Source of the DNA: Mesorhabditis belari
Lineage: Eukaryota; Nematoda; Chromadorea; Rhabditida; Rhabditidae
Assembly (NCBI GenBank): GCA_958450365.1
Contig: CAUEEP010000735.1
Span: 625,501-689,500 of the forward strand
Length of the DNA stretch: 64,000 nt
Reading direction: 5' to 3'
The translations under genes and the position numbers were made by a program. The notes beneath the pieces were generated by a model that did not search any database, was not told the DNA's origin, and worked only from the letters and a program-made list of their open reading frames with translations. Position 1 is the first letter of the stretch. Each line of letters begins with the position of its first letter. Of this stretch, positions 54,901 through 64,000 are shown piece after piece.

Positions 54901-56965
54901 AAGTTTTTTTCTATACACTCTTGGATCATTTTTGTCCTATACAGTCGAGTTTACGTGAGCCATAGCGACAGTCGTAGTGTAGGGGATAGTTTGCTTGCAT
55001 ACGGAGCCTATGAAAGCTTTTGCTGTGGGTTCGAATCCCCCAATTGAAAAACTTTTTCCTTTTCATTTTTCTCAATAATTGATTCTCTTGATTTTCTTGA
55101 TTTTCTTGATTATCTATCGAATGGACTGGGTCTCTTTTTAAAACCCCAAATTGACCTAGTACTCTTCTCTAGTTAGTTCGCCAATTACTTACTTAGGTCA
55201 AATCATCCCCGGTTCCCTCCTCATCATCTACACAATTATCGTTTTTCGAATTCAACTCATCAAAAAAGGATCTCTCAGTGAATCTCTCGCTTGTACGTTT
55301 TCTCAAAAAATCAATTTCCAATAAAATTTCCAGACAATCCAATGCCTTTTCATTTCGGCTCCTTCACTCATCGGTTCTCTCTGTTTCTTCTTCATTTTTA
55401 CGTGGTTTCCCGGGAATGCTTACGTGGGAATTGTTCCGATGACGATAAGTGGGATTATTATGATGGCAAATCCGATTGTTTTGTTTTTATTTAACGATAA
55501 GGTTAGTTGAAAAGGCAATTTTAACAGAATCTTCATCAAAAACTGATAAAAGACTAATAAAGAAGTGAAGGAATTGGAAAGAAAAAGTAGATTTCGGAAA
55601 AGGGAATTGAATTCTTGACCTTAACCTTAATCCAGTACCTTAACTCGCCAAGAGAAAGAAGAAAAGATAAGGAGGAAGAAGAAAGGAAGAAAGAAAGAAG
55701 AGAATAACAGGATCTTCATCATGAGAACTCCAGCATGAAAACATAAAATTTTAAAATTGTAGTGGTTAAGCTCAAATGGTTGAGTTGTAGCTGCAATTTG
55801 ATCGTTTTTGTTCTTCTAATTTTAACAGATTTGCCTCAAAGCTGTGTAATATAAAATTTTAACTATTAGACTGTTTAAGTTGCGTTACTGTAGTTTATAA
55901 AATAAGTCCTTTAGCAGTTTTTAGCCTTTAAGGTGACTTGTATTCAGTGGAACGCTCTTGATTAGTTACAAAGTACTCTAAAAGTACTCTAAAACTAGTA
56001 ATTCCTAGCTACAAAGTACTCTCAGATAGTATAAGTAAGTTCATAACTCTTTCCCTTCCAGTCTAACAATGTTTTTGTGTATAATAACCAGAACTGTGTT
56101 GGGAAAAGATTCCGAAAACTGTTTTTTATTTTGTACTTCTCGTTTCGCCTTTTGTACGCGTCAACTGGAGCGACGAGTAGTCGTCAGTCTTATCGTTGCT
56201 CATTTTGAATTGTTTCTGTTGTTCTTCTTTCTCTATGATGTTGATTTCTATTTTCTTAGATAAATTGCTAACAGTTATATCTGAAATAACAATCCTATAC
56301 CATTACAACAGTTAAACATATGTAAACATATGAAAAGAGCAATGTCTGTCCGTCTGTCCGTCTGTCTGTCTGTCTGTCCGTCTGTCCGTCTGTCTGTCTG
56401 TCCGTCTGTCTATCCGTCTGTCTGTCCGTCTGTCTGTCTGTCCGTCTGTCTGTCCGTCTATCTGTCCGTCTGTCCGTCTGTCCGTCTGTCTGTCTGTCCG
56501 TCTGTCTGTCCGTCTATCTGTCCGTCTGTCCGTCTGTCTGCTGTTCAGGCTTTTTCTCAGCCGTTTTTTGACCAATAAAGCTAAAACTTCTTTAGAAAGC
56601 CTTAGAATATATTGTAGTTGTGGTATTTCAAATAAAAAACTAAAAAGATAAGTTGAACGGCACTACGGGCGGTCGAACCTGGAGCCTATGGCCCGGAGAC
56701 AAGGGCGCTCTCGACCACGCCACGGCAACAGAAACCCCCGACTTATTCAGCCAGAAAAACCCGCTGTTAGGCGGTCTGCTGGTATAACAATACGTATAGC
56801 AAACTGAAATCCTCTATTCAGGTAAAACGTTCAATGCTCGGTTTGTTCTATAGTCGAAGGAAAATAAACGATTTCACATCAATAAGTCGCCGAAGATCAA
56901 CGATGACACCAATTCAGCCGATTACCGCCTCCACAAGGAACAGTTTAGTCCCAGTTGACAAATAA
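51925..56965 (+). CDS. 7TM chemoreceptor-type GPCR, paralog 2 (possibly defective)
   Basis: Exons 51925-52168, 53386-53555, 53666-53819, 55197-55292, 55334-55501 and 56822-56965 mirror paralog 1. They encode MLTIDACPDIPF, TM1 VFGIFFNILLFTTIL, TM3 with ALNRFIHMC, TM5 GSLLIIYTIIVF, and TM7 ANPIVLFLFN. The tail is basic and Ser/Thr-rich. Two oddities: the second exon ends at ACG|gcgagt, a GC rather than GT donor, and exon 4 is one base longer than its paralog (cgcttgtacg), so the splice to exon 5 shifts frame. The gene may be a recent pseudogene, or the extra T may be a sequence error. The last intron contains a SINE and its (GTCT) tract. Confidence 0.75.
52501..52565 (-). other. tRNA-like remnant
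   Basis: On the minus strand, ttggttaagaac (box A-like) and gagggttcaatccc (box B) are 25 bases apart, with no acceptor stem. It lies in intron 1 of paralog 2. Confidence 0.4.
52885..52960 (+). other. tRNA-like remnant with long variable region
   Basis: tggtgttctagaggatagt (box A-like), ctgcctctagaaacc and gggttcgaagcc (box B). The anticodon stem is not paired. It resembles 3172-3236. Confidence 0.4.
53976..54241. mobile_element. Palindromic MITE with taccgtgaatact ends
   Basis: Arms of about 40 bp (taccgtgaatactgcaatag and the inverse of ctattacagtatttacggt) flank cctcgtacagtcgcgtagtcg. Related sequence occurs at 4925-5175. It lies in intron 3 of paralog 2. Confidence 0.75.
54650..54806. 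repeat. Tandem repeat of agtactaacttactagtaaag
   Basis: Units of 18-24 bp in intron 3 of paralog 2. Confidence 0.8.
54962..55045 (+). other. tRNA-like remnant
   Basis: gtcgtagtgtaggggatag (box A-like) and gtgggttcgaatcccc (box B with a 4-bp T stem), separated by a long variable segment. No acceptor stem. Confidence 0.45.
56335..56790 (-). mobile_element. tRNA-derived SINE with (GACA) tail, copy 2
   Basis: Read on the minus strand: leader gcctaacagcgggtttt, tRNA-like head with ggcgtggtcgagagcgc (box A) and ggttcgacc (box B), body with aaataccacaact and cggctgag, then a tail of about 200 bp of cagacgga units (56335-56545). This copy best defines the family. It lies in the last intron of receptor paralog 2. 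Confidence 0.7.
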
Positions 56966-57066
56966 ATATCAAATATTTATACAAGAATCACATTTTGAGA
57001 AAAATGAGAACTAAAAGTTGCAAGCTTCCAAACAAAAAGTTGGGTTCTGTTCAATTTTTCTATAAC

Positions 57067-60000
57067 TTACAATTTAAATCTTTTAAAATAGAATATTGAA
57101 ACGAAAACGACAAAGATTGAGATGAAAATGTTGAGAATCCAAAGCGGTTCAAGTCCCCAACGAGTGAACAAATCACTGAAAAGAACTTGAAATTTAGATA
57201 ACATTAAGCTTTTGATATTAATGCATTTTCCTAGTTTTCAACTTGCTTTTTCAAAGAAACCTACGCTGAGTACATTGAAGCGATCATTTGAACGGCATCA
57301 CTCAAAACAATTAACAACCCTTGCATCATGCTCTGCAAAAAGAAATTTGATTTTCCTTGCTAAAAATGAATTTTTACTCTTATCCGTTTTGAGAACTATT
57401 GGATTGTCCAGTTATGAATGTAAATTACTATTTACTATTTTGTAAATCTCTCAAGATATCGAACAGATGTATATGAGCGTTTATATATCATTCGAAAGCT
57501 GAAGATCTCCACTACAGCATTTAAATCTACTAGACATCTATAAAATGTTATATAACCATATAATTATGCATGTAAAAGAACCGTCCTTAGCTAATCTACT
57601 ATCTACTACACTACTGGACAATGAAATAACATATTTGAAAAAAGATCGTCAATTTCGCACGTCTGTAACTCCCTTTTCTTTACCGTATTTCTAAATATTA
57701 ATATTACCATTGTGTAACCCTTGAAAAGAGCTTTCAGAAAATGTATAACACTAATAGTTTAAACTCAAAGACAAGGGAGTTACAGACGTGTGAAAGTGAC
57801 GATCGTTTTTCAAATATGACATTTCATTCTCCAGTACTGTATTTGAGTGTTATATAACATTCGAAAGCTGAAGATCTCCTCTACATTTTGGAACAAAAAA
57901 GTTTTTGAATTCATTCAACTTTTTTGGTAAATTCACTACACAAAGGGCGAGGTCGTTTTCAAAAAAAAAATCCATTTCAGCTTAGCTATTCCTCAAGTTT
58001 TATGGTGTAAAATAACCGCCCAGAAAAGAAAAGAAAAGTAAAGATGCTCTGAAATTGTTATATTTTAAAAAAAAGTTGTATTGATATATCTATTGGTAAA
58101 ACATCAAACGATTAACTCAATTTGAGCGGAGCCAAAACTTGATCCAAAGGCACCCTTCCATTTTTTGGCCACCTCTTCTTCTGTGTAGTCAATTTGCCCA
58201 AAAGCTGAACAAATTCAAAAACTTTTTATATCAAAATGTAGAGGAGATCTTCAGCTTTCGAATAATACTCTATATATATCTTTTTCTTGATTTCCGTATC
58301 TAGAGAAACTTACAAAATAGTAAAAAACGCGCATTCATAACTGAACAACCCAATATAACTTTGCTTACAATTAGAAATAATATTAAATAATATTGTTATC
58401 TTTTTTTATAGTTTTAAAGAGAACAATTTAAGCTTTCAAATGGTAAAAGCTTGATTGGATCATTCAAATTGATTGATTCATTTTGATGAAAAACAATCGA
58501 CAAATCAAGTGACAAAGAGCCGATCTCAAGGTCAAGTTGGCTTTGATTTCCCCAGTTTTGAATTTGATTGAATCAATCAGCTTCTATTTTATATCATTCG
58601 AAGGCTTGAAATGTACAACATGTAGCTTAAAATGTAGCTAACAATAATAGTAAATAGATTTTTAAAAAAATCAATTTGCAAAACACGCAAAAACGTGAAA
58701 GCGTCTTGAAAGTCTCCAAAAGTCCGGAAGAATTCGGAATATCCGAGAAAATTCTAGTAGTTAGGAAAACGGACAAGAACCCGACAAGGACAAAAGAAAT
58801 TTTTGATAGAAACCTGATCAATTTTCTCTAGAAGATTCGAGAAAATTGCGTCTGATGAGACCAATGCGATTTGCACAGCGATTACCATAAGGGCTACCTG
58901 AAAGAGAACTTTTGAAAGACTTTGCTCTTGAAAAAGATAGCGATTGAAGAAAAATTTATCGCAAAATAGTCAAAACTATTTATTCTTAATGTATCGTCTC
59001 TGCCAAATTCAAAAGTAACCACAACTTCTTCAGGTATTGTAAGCGGGATCTAACGCCGCCCAATCGTCAACTCTGATCAAGAAGGAAACCCATTTTCCCG
59101 ATATCTTCACATACCAAAAATGCTTTATCAACTATGTACGTCCTATTCTTGAATACTTCTCTTATTTGGTTCTTTAGCTCTTCCTTTCTTATAAAATTGA
59201 AAAAAATCTAAGGTAGATTAAGGCAGATTAAGGTAGATTTTACCTCTATAAGGTAGATTTTACTAAATACTCTTAGGTATGCTTATAAATTAAACCATCA
59301 TATTATTGATCTAGTAGAATGTTTTAAAATTGTCAAAGATATTCATTTAGTGCCGTCATTTATAAATTTTCTCTCTCAAAAACAGGCGATCCGTAGCTAG
59401 GGGCTTTTCTTCTTCATAAACAATTAGTTTTGTGCATTAGTTTTGTGCAAATCAACCAGAAATTTGTTCTCTAATCGTGTTGTTGATAGTTTCAATGCTC
59501 TTCAATCCCATATTAGCGATATTTAAAATTTAAAAACTTTTAAGGAAGCATTACTTTCTATCAAATTTGTAAACTGAATTGAATTCATCATTTTTTACAA
59601 GGAATTTTTTGCAGTTGACTTGTAAATAATAGAATAAAGTGTTCTTGAGTTGATGGATTTGTTTTAAGAAATTCGAGTTCAAATCTGTGCAAAGTCTTTC
59701 TTGCCAACCATCGAAAAACCCTATAATCTATTATATATTGATTTATCTTCTACTATGTATAATTGAGGGTTGTCTGTCTGTCTGTCTGTCTGTCTATCTG
59801 TCTATCTGTCCGTCCATGTGTAGGAAAATTTTCAAGACATGGAGGAGCAAGTGTGGTCGATGGAATAGCGCACCAGCGTCCAGGGAATCTTAGGTTTGGA
59901 TCCAGATATTGCTTTACTTTTTTGTTATTCAATAAAACAAGTTTTCTTTGTTATGAAAACATTGACAGACACAGATGCTTGATTTGGAAATGCCAGTTGA

Positions 60001-63000
60001 TACTTTATGGGCGCTCGAAAGCATTTAAAATTTCCGCTCTATTTATCTATTTATCTTCCACAGTCTTTCTCGCCAACTAGGATAAAAAACAACTTGCATA
60101 AGCAGCTATTTTTGGTGCAAAAGTAAGTAAGTAATGTAAGCTCCATATCTATCGTAAAGTCATTTTCTTGTACACTAACCGATGAATAGACCCAGACATC
60201 CGAATTCCCAACTCTTGCTCCACACCATGAGTATTCTATTTCATTACATCCTCCATGAGTTGTTTCTAAATTTCATTCAAAATAAACATTCATTTGCAAT
60301 TACCATTATACAATGGTGTTGTCAGGGTTGCCAATTCGGGCATAGGATAGGTGATTATAAAATGCGAGAGAATAAAAAGCGAGCAGATCAAAAGAACCAC
60401 GTGGTCGCCGATTCTGGGAAAAGTTTTTCAAGAAAATTTCAAAAACCAACTTTTTCCCTAGCTTAAAAAGCACGAGTGTGATCGTAATGGAGACGATTCC
60501 CAAATAAATCTTTGCATTTGTTAATTTGATAACTGTTTCTGAAGAAGACCAGCCAAAAGCGATTTGTGACCAAGCAGAATGGACCCTGAAAGTTAAAGTT
60601 TAAGAAAAATCCAATTTTTCAAAGCCAATCACAACTTACACAGTCACAGTCGCATTCGAGGCATAAATAGCCACTTTTGCTAAGCAAATCATAGAGATAA
60701 GATGCCAAGAGAAGCTGGGATTTTTCAAGAAATTCATTGTCTTTACTCCAAAAGAGCAACTCTCGAATTTCTCTGAAAGAAAAATTTGTTTAAATTTCTC
60801 TAAATTGCCTGATTGCTGACTACCTGATTGCTTTCCCTTATTAAGTGTTTCTTGGATTTTCATTTGCTCTAAAGAAGCTGGCTCGGAGAAGAGAAAAACG
60901 ATGGTTAATGTGGCCAGAATGTTCGTGATTAAAGTGATCAAGACTGGGCCGGAGAATAGATGAAGTCGAATCTGAAAGGCAGATTTTGGTGTTTTCTATT
61001 TATCACTTAAAAAACGGCTCCTAATTAGGATCAATTCTCACTAAAACTGGTAGAACAGTCTAAACATTTCCAATCGATTCTTCGACCTCAAAAACCCTTG
61101 GGTACAAATTTACAGCTCAATATCTTTTGTGACATCTAAAAAACAAAAGAAAGTTGGCAAAGTGTTCTTTGTGTGGTAATCGCTCACCATCTGGCAAACC
61201 ACTTTGGTATAAAAGACTTCTTTTTAGAATGCGGAAGGCGGAAAAAGCGGTGGACGATTTCCCCTTTTTTGCATTTTTGGTGACGTCACTATGCTCAAAC
61301 TTTTGGGATCAATTCCCGCTTTAATTTAGCTGTTTTGTTAGCTATTTGCTGCAAATTTATGCATTCTACTAAGCCAAGATTAGCCAAGATTACACTAAAG
61401 ATTGAAAGCTGATTTCTTTTCTAAAGATTGAAAGCTGATCTTTTCATCTTCATAGAAAAGCATTCAAATTATTTCACTCACTGCTTCATGTCCAATTGAG
61501 ATTCCTGGATACTCGAAACTCGTAAAGAGTAGTTGCAAAACTAAAACTTTCACAATTAGAAATTATTCAAAAGCTAGAATACTTGGCGGCAACAACATTC
61601 CTGACACTGTGGCTAAAGTTCTCAAGGCGAAAACCGAGGATCGATCCTCTGGTAGAGAGCAATCGACCATGTAAGTTCTGAGAGTTACACTTGAGCCTAG
61701 AATTCTTGTAGACTTCATCTAGTTTCTAGGTTACCAAGTCCTAAGGTGTAAACAAGAAAATAGACGACCATGAGCACATAGCGCTTTTCAGAAGAGCCGA
61801 AGAACTCGACTCCACAGTAGAGAATGAAAGCAATAGCATCACAAAGACGACCGATAAGGAGAGCTTTTCTGCAATTTAAACGCTACTTTTTGCTTTATTT
61901 GATGAATTAATGAAACAATAAGTAATTCTAGAAGGAATTCTGCTATTTTGAGTCTACAGGATCACCGTAAACTATCTCCTCGCAGTTTTTAGGTTAAAGC
62001 TTGGCTATAGCTTCGCGAATCAGGTTAATTCCTTTTTAATATAAAAATTGTGATAGTTTCCTACGCAAATTTCTTTATAAAAATTGTAGAATTATTTTGA
62101 GCTTTTTATTAAAGGCTTGGAAAAACCTAAAACAATCCTTGGCAAACAAAACAAACGCTACTTTTTGCAATTCAAGCTTTAAACAATTCAAGCTCTTTCT
62201 AGTTCATTTTCAGGTTGAAATCATTTTTCTCGCTTTTTTGATAAATTTAAACTTTAAGAGTAACATTTGGATAATTTTTAAAGTTAAATTTGAGATTAAC
62301 TGATGAAATTTGCCAGTTTCAAGAAGATTCAGACCGATCCGATGTCTAGAAGTTACTCTATGACTGGTACCGGTACCAGTACCCACAGATTACCCACTTC
62401 TAGACATCAGATCAATCTAAAAATTTGGGAATCCTTTTTTCTAAGATGTCGAAGAGGATTTCCAGATTTTCAGACCGATCCGATGCCTAGAAGTTACTCT
62501 GTGACTGGTACCGGTACTGGTGCCAAACCCATCTTCAAAAAGTTTCATTTCTCATCCAAAGCTCGTAAAAAACCACTTGATTGAAGATTTTTGTTGAAAA
62601 ACGTTTCTTTTAAGCTTTTTAACTAGAAAAGAGTCAAATAAACAATGTGAGAGTTCTTAAAATCTGTTTATGAGCTGCAGATTGAGATTGAGATTGGGCT
62701 GCAGATTGAGTTGCGTGCCAAGAGTTGGGCGAATCTTTAATCAAGTCTTTAATAAAAATCTCAAAACCATTCTACACTTTGTAGAAAGAAATTCGTGTAA
62801 AAAATTATCTCAATTTTCATATTAGAAAGGAATTTAACTGGTTTGCGAAGCTACTGCCAAGATTTAACCTAAAAACTGAGGTGATAATTCGCGGCGATTC
62901 TGTAGATACTTTGAAACTCGTAAGATCGTAAGATCTTTGTCTAACAAAGCTTTAAAGCCCTAATTTTTGGTTCGTACTTGTGATACGGATCATCTGTGCA

Positions 63001-63636
63001 GTTTATCCGGACTTTCCGATCCAGTTCACTTTCCGAACTTCCCGGATCTAGTCTAATCCAGTCCAGAGCCATTTTATTTGGTTTTCTGGTCCGGTTCGGT
63101 CCAGATAGTGAATCAGTGAATCAGTGAATTCCAAACTCTACCAACCAATCAATCCAGAGTCAGATATGCAACTTTTAATCTGTGCCAATCACTCAAAACA
63201 TTGAACTGATTACTTTGTCGTTTTCGTCTTCGATCTCCAATAACTGAAAGCAATCGTCGCCACAGCATGACCAATCCTTGCCACTCCCAAAACAGCTCCA
63301 AAAAAGTCCGGGCTTACGGTCGGATCCAACTAAACGTTAGCTTTCTTTGATGATTTCTTCAATTTCCATCTAAAATATCTCAAAAGTTTTACCTGTTTCA
63401 TGTAAAGCCAATCCGATAACGCTAAAACATTCTTCTCGAGATTTATAAAGAACAATAGAAGTGCTCCTATATAAACTTTGCTCCACTCAGTGTGAATTTT
63501 TTGAAATTTCGATTGAATCGACGAATCATTTGACTTTTCAGAGTCTAGATTTCAAATTGAATTTGAAAAAATACGAAAAAATGATACCATTATGGAAATG
63601 TTTGTGTCGAAATTCGGGATGAACCTCGTCTCGCAT
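57067..63636 (-). CDS. Major facilitator, MFSD8/CLN7-like transporter
   Basis: Exons 63588-63636, 63393-63544, 63214-63329, 61735-61868, 61583-61696, 61482-61540, 60824-60971, 60640-60772, 60447-60585 and 58814-58897 join in phase. A tentative exon 58110-58204 and a terminal exon 57067-57175 follow, but their phases do not yet connect, so an exon is missing or misjudged. The protein starts MRDEVHPEFRHKHFHN and has about 12 hydrophobic segments, including VYIGALLLFFINL, FFGAVLGVARIGHAV (TM2), VTLRTYMVDCSLPEDRS (loop typical of this family), IRLHLFSGPVLITL, and TM12 in WGLEPLWILNIFI ending KRFKL. MFSD8/CLN7 is a lysosomal transporter in mammals (known); location here is inferred. Introns hold a LINE piece and a (GTCT) tract. 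Confidence 0.78.
57480..58270. repeat. Dispersed cattcgaaagctgaagat motifs
   Basis: The same 30-bp phrase (cgaaagctgaagatctcc) occurs at 57490 and 57862, and inverted at 58237, within introns of the transporter gene. These are probably MITE termini. Confidence 0.6.
57606..57841. mobile_element. Tc1-type palindromic MITE, copy 2
   Basis: Same element as 48174-48403 but in the opposite orientation. Ends ctactggacaatgaaat and the inverse gaatgagaatgtcatattt-like terminus; interior arms gtctgtaactccct and its inverse. Confidence 0.8.
59100..59577 (+). pseudogene. Non-LTR retrotransposon (LINE) 3' fragment
   Basis: The plus strand encodes KCFINYVRPILEYFSYL, a phrase typical of the end of LINE reverse transcriptases, then YAYKLNHHIIDLVECFKI and, after stops, SNRVVDSFNALQSHISDI and KTFKEALLSIKFVN. 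This is the usual order at the C-terminus of CR1/Rex-like ORF2 proteins. It lies antisense in an intron of the transporter. Confidence 0.7.
59765..59895 (+). mobile_element. (GTCT) tract with adjacent tRNA-like head
   Basis: ttgagggttgtctgtctg (inverse of the border at 6465) is followed 40 bp on by a tRNA-like stretch gtggtcgatggaatagcgc ... ggtttggatcc. The gaatagcgc block matches SINE copy 1. A near-repeat gtctttc(t/c)(t/c)gccaac at 59693 and 60063 could be a target duplication. Confidence 0.45.
61078..61300. promoter_or_regulatory. Second copy of the conserved non-coding block
   Basis: Inverted match to 51635-51866 with the same TGACGTCA. It lies in the intron between transporter exons 61482-61540 and 60824-60971, oriented along the transporter's transcription. 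It could be an internal promoter, an enhancer or an old repeat. Confidence 0.45.
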
Positions 63637-64000
63637 TGTAGTCTAAAATTAGTCTAAAATCGCAAAGAATTGTAATAGTAGACAAAATTACTTAGCTAAT
63701 AATTAAAGTTTTTTAAAGTTTTAGCACAATTTTGACGCGCTTTAGCCTCGTAATTAGACAATTTACCAATCTGAGAACCTTTGATTTTCGTTTTTCGATC
63801 AGCATTTCAAAATCCTCCTTTCAAAAACAGGTTTTGAAGGAGATTTCAAAGAAATCAATGAAAAAAATGGAACAATAATAATGTGAATAATAATAATAAT
63901 ATCAATGAAATGTAAATTTTATCAATGGCAATTAATTTAAAGGGTTTAGGCGTAGGATTTTAGTGAATAGTAAATGATTTAGCTTGATTGAAAGCCGTAA

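Noticed and set aside
55291..55494. Alternative frame with SDDDKWDYYDGKSD
   Set aside because: It is the out-of-frame reading of the TM6-TM7 exon of paralog 2; the paralog shows that the other frame is the coding one.

Overview
This window looks like nuclear DNA of a nematode. It is AT-rich, and its genes are broken into short exons (about 36-240 bp) separated by introns that usually end in TTTCAG or TTTAG. The gene content also fits: kinases of the KIN-15/KIN-16 style, two tandem 7TM chemoreceptor-type receptors, a LITAF-domain protein, a secretin-class receptor, and many Tc1/mariner remnants. I cannot name the species. All gene models below were assembled by eye from reading frame, splice sites and exon phase, so exon edges may be off by a few bases and no expression is implied.

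Layout. 0-12.4 kb, minus strand: the N-lobe, transmembrane segment and ectodomain of one receptor tyrosine kinase (cut by the window start); then a complete 423-residue kinase with a transmembrane anchor but no ectodomain; then scrambled pieces of a third copy. 12.4-15.8 kb: repeats and a mariner fragment. 15.8-18.5 kb, plus strand: a LITAF-domain gene with a duplicated exon. 18.5-22.3 kb: foldback element and minisatellites. 22.3-32.1 kb, plus strand: a complete 23-exon M28 metallopeptidase related to glutamate carboxypeptidase II. 33.1-39.2 kb, plus strand: a secretin-class (class B) GPCR. 39.2-44.3 kb: hairpins and DNA transposons. 44.4-48.1 and 51.9-57.0 kb, plus strand: two paralogous 7TM receptors whose last introns have filled with mobile elements. 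57.1-63.6 kb, minus strand: a 12-TM major facilitator of the MFSD8/CLN7 type, with a LINE remnant in an intron.

Nearly all genes encode membrane proteins: two kinases, three 7TM receptors, a transporter, a membrane-anchored peptidase and a membrane-associated LITAF protein. They do not form an operon or a known pathway. The rest of the window is an unusually dense collection of minisatellites (over twenty, nearly all with different units), long inverted repeats (about fourteen foldback or MITE-like structures), degenerate tRNA-like sequences, and a tRNA-derived SINE family that carries a (GACA)n tail. No CRISPR array, rRNA gene or convincingly functional tRNA gene was seen.
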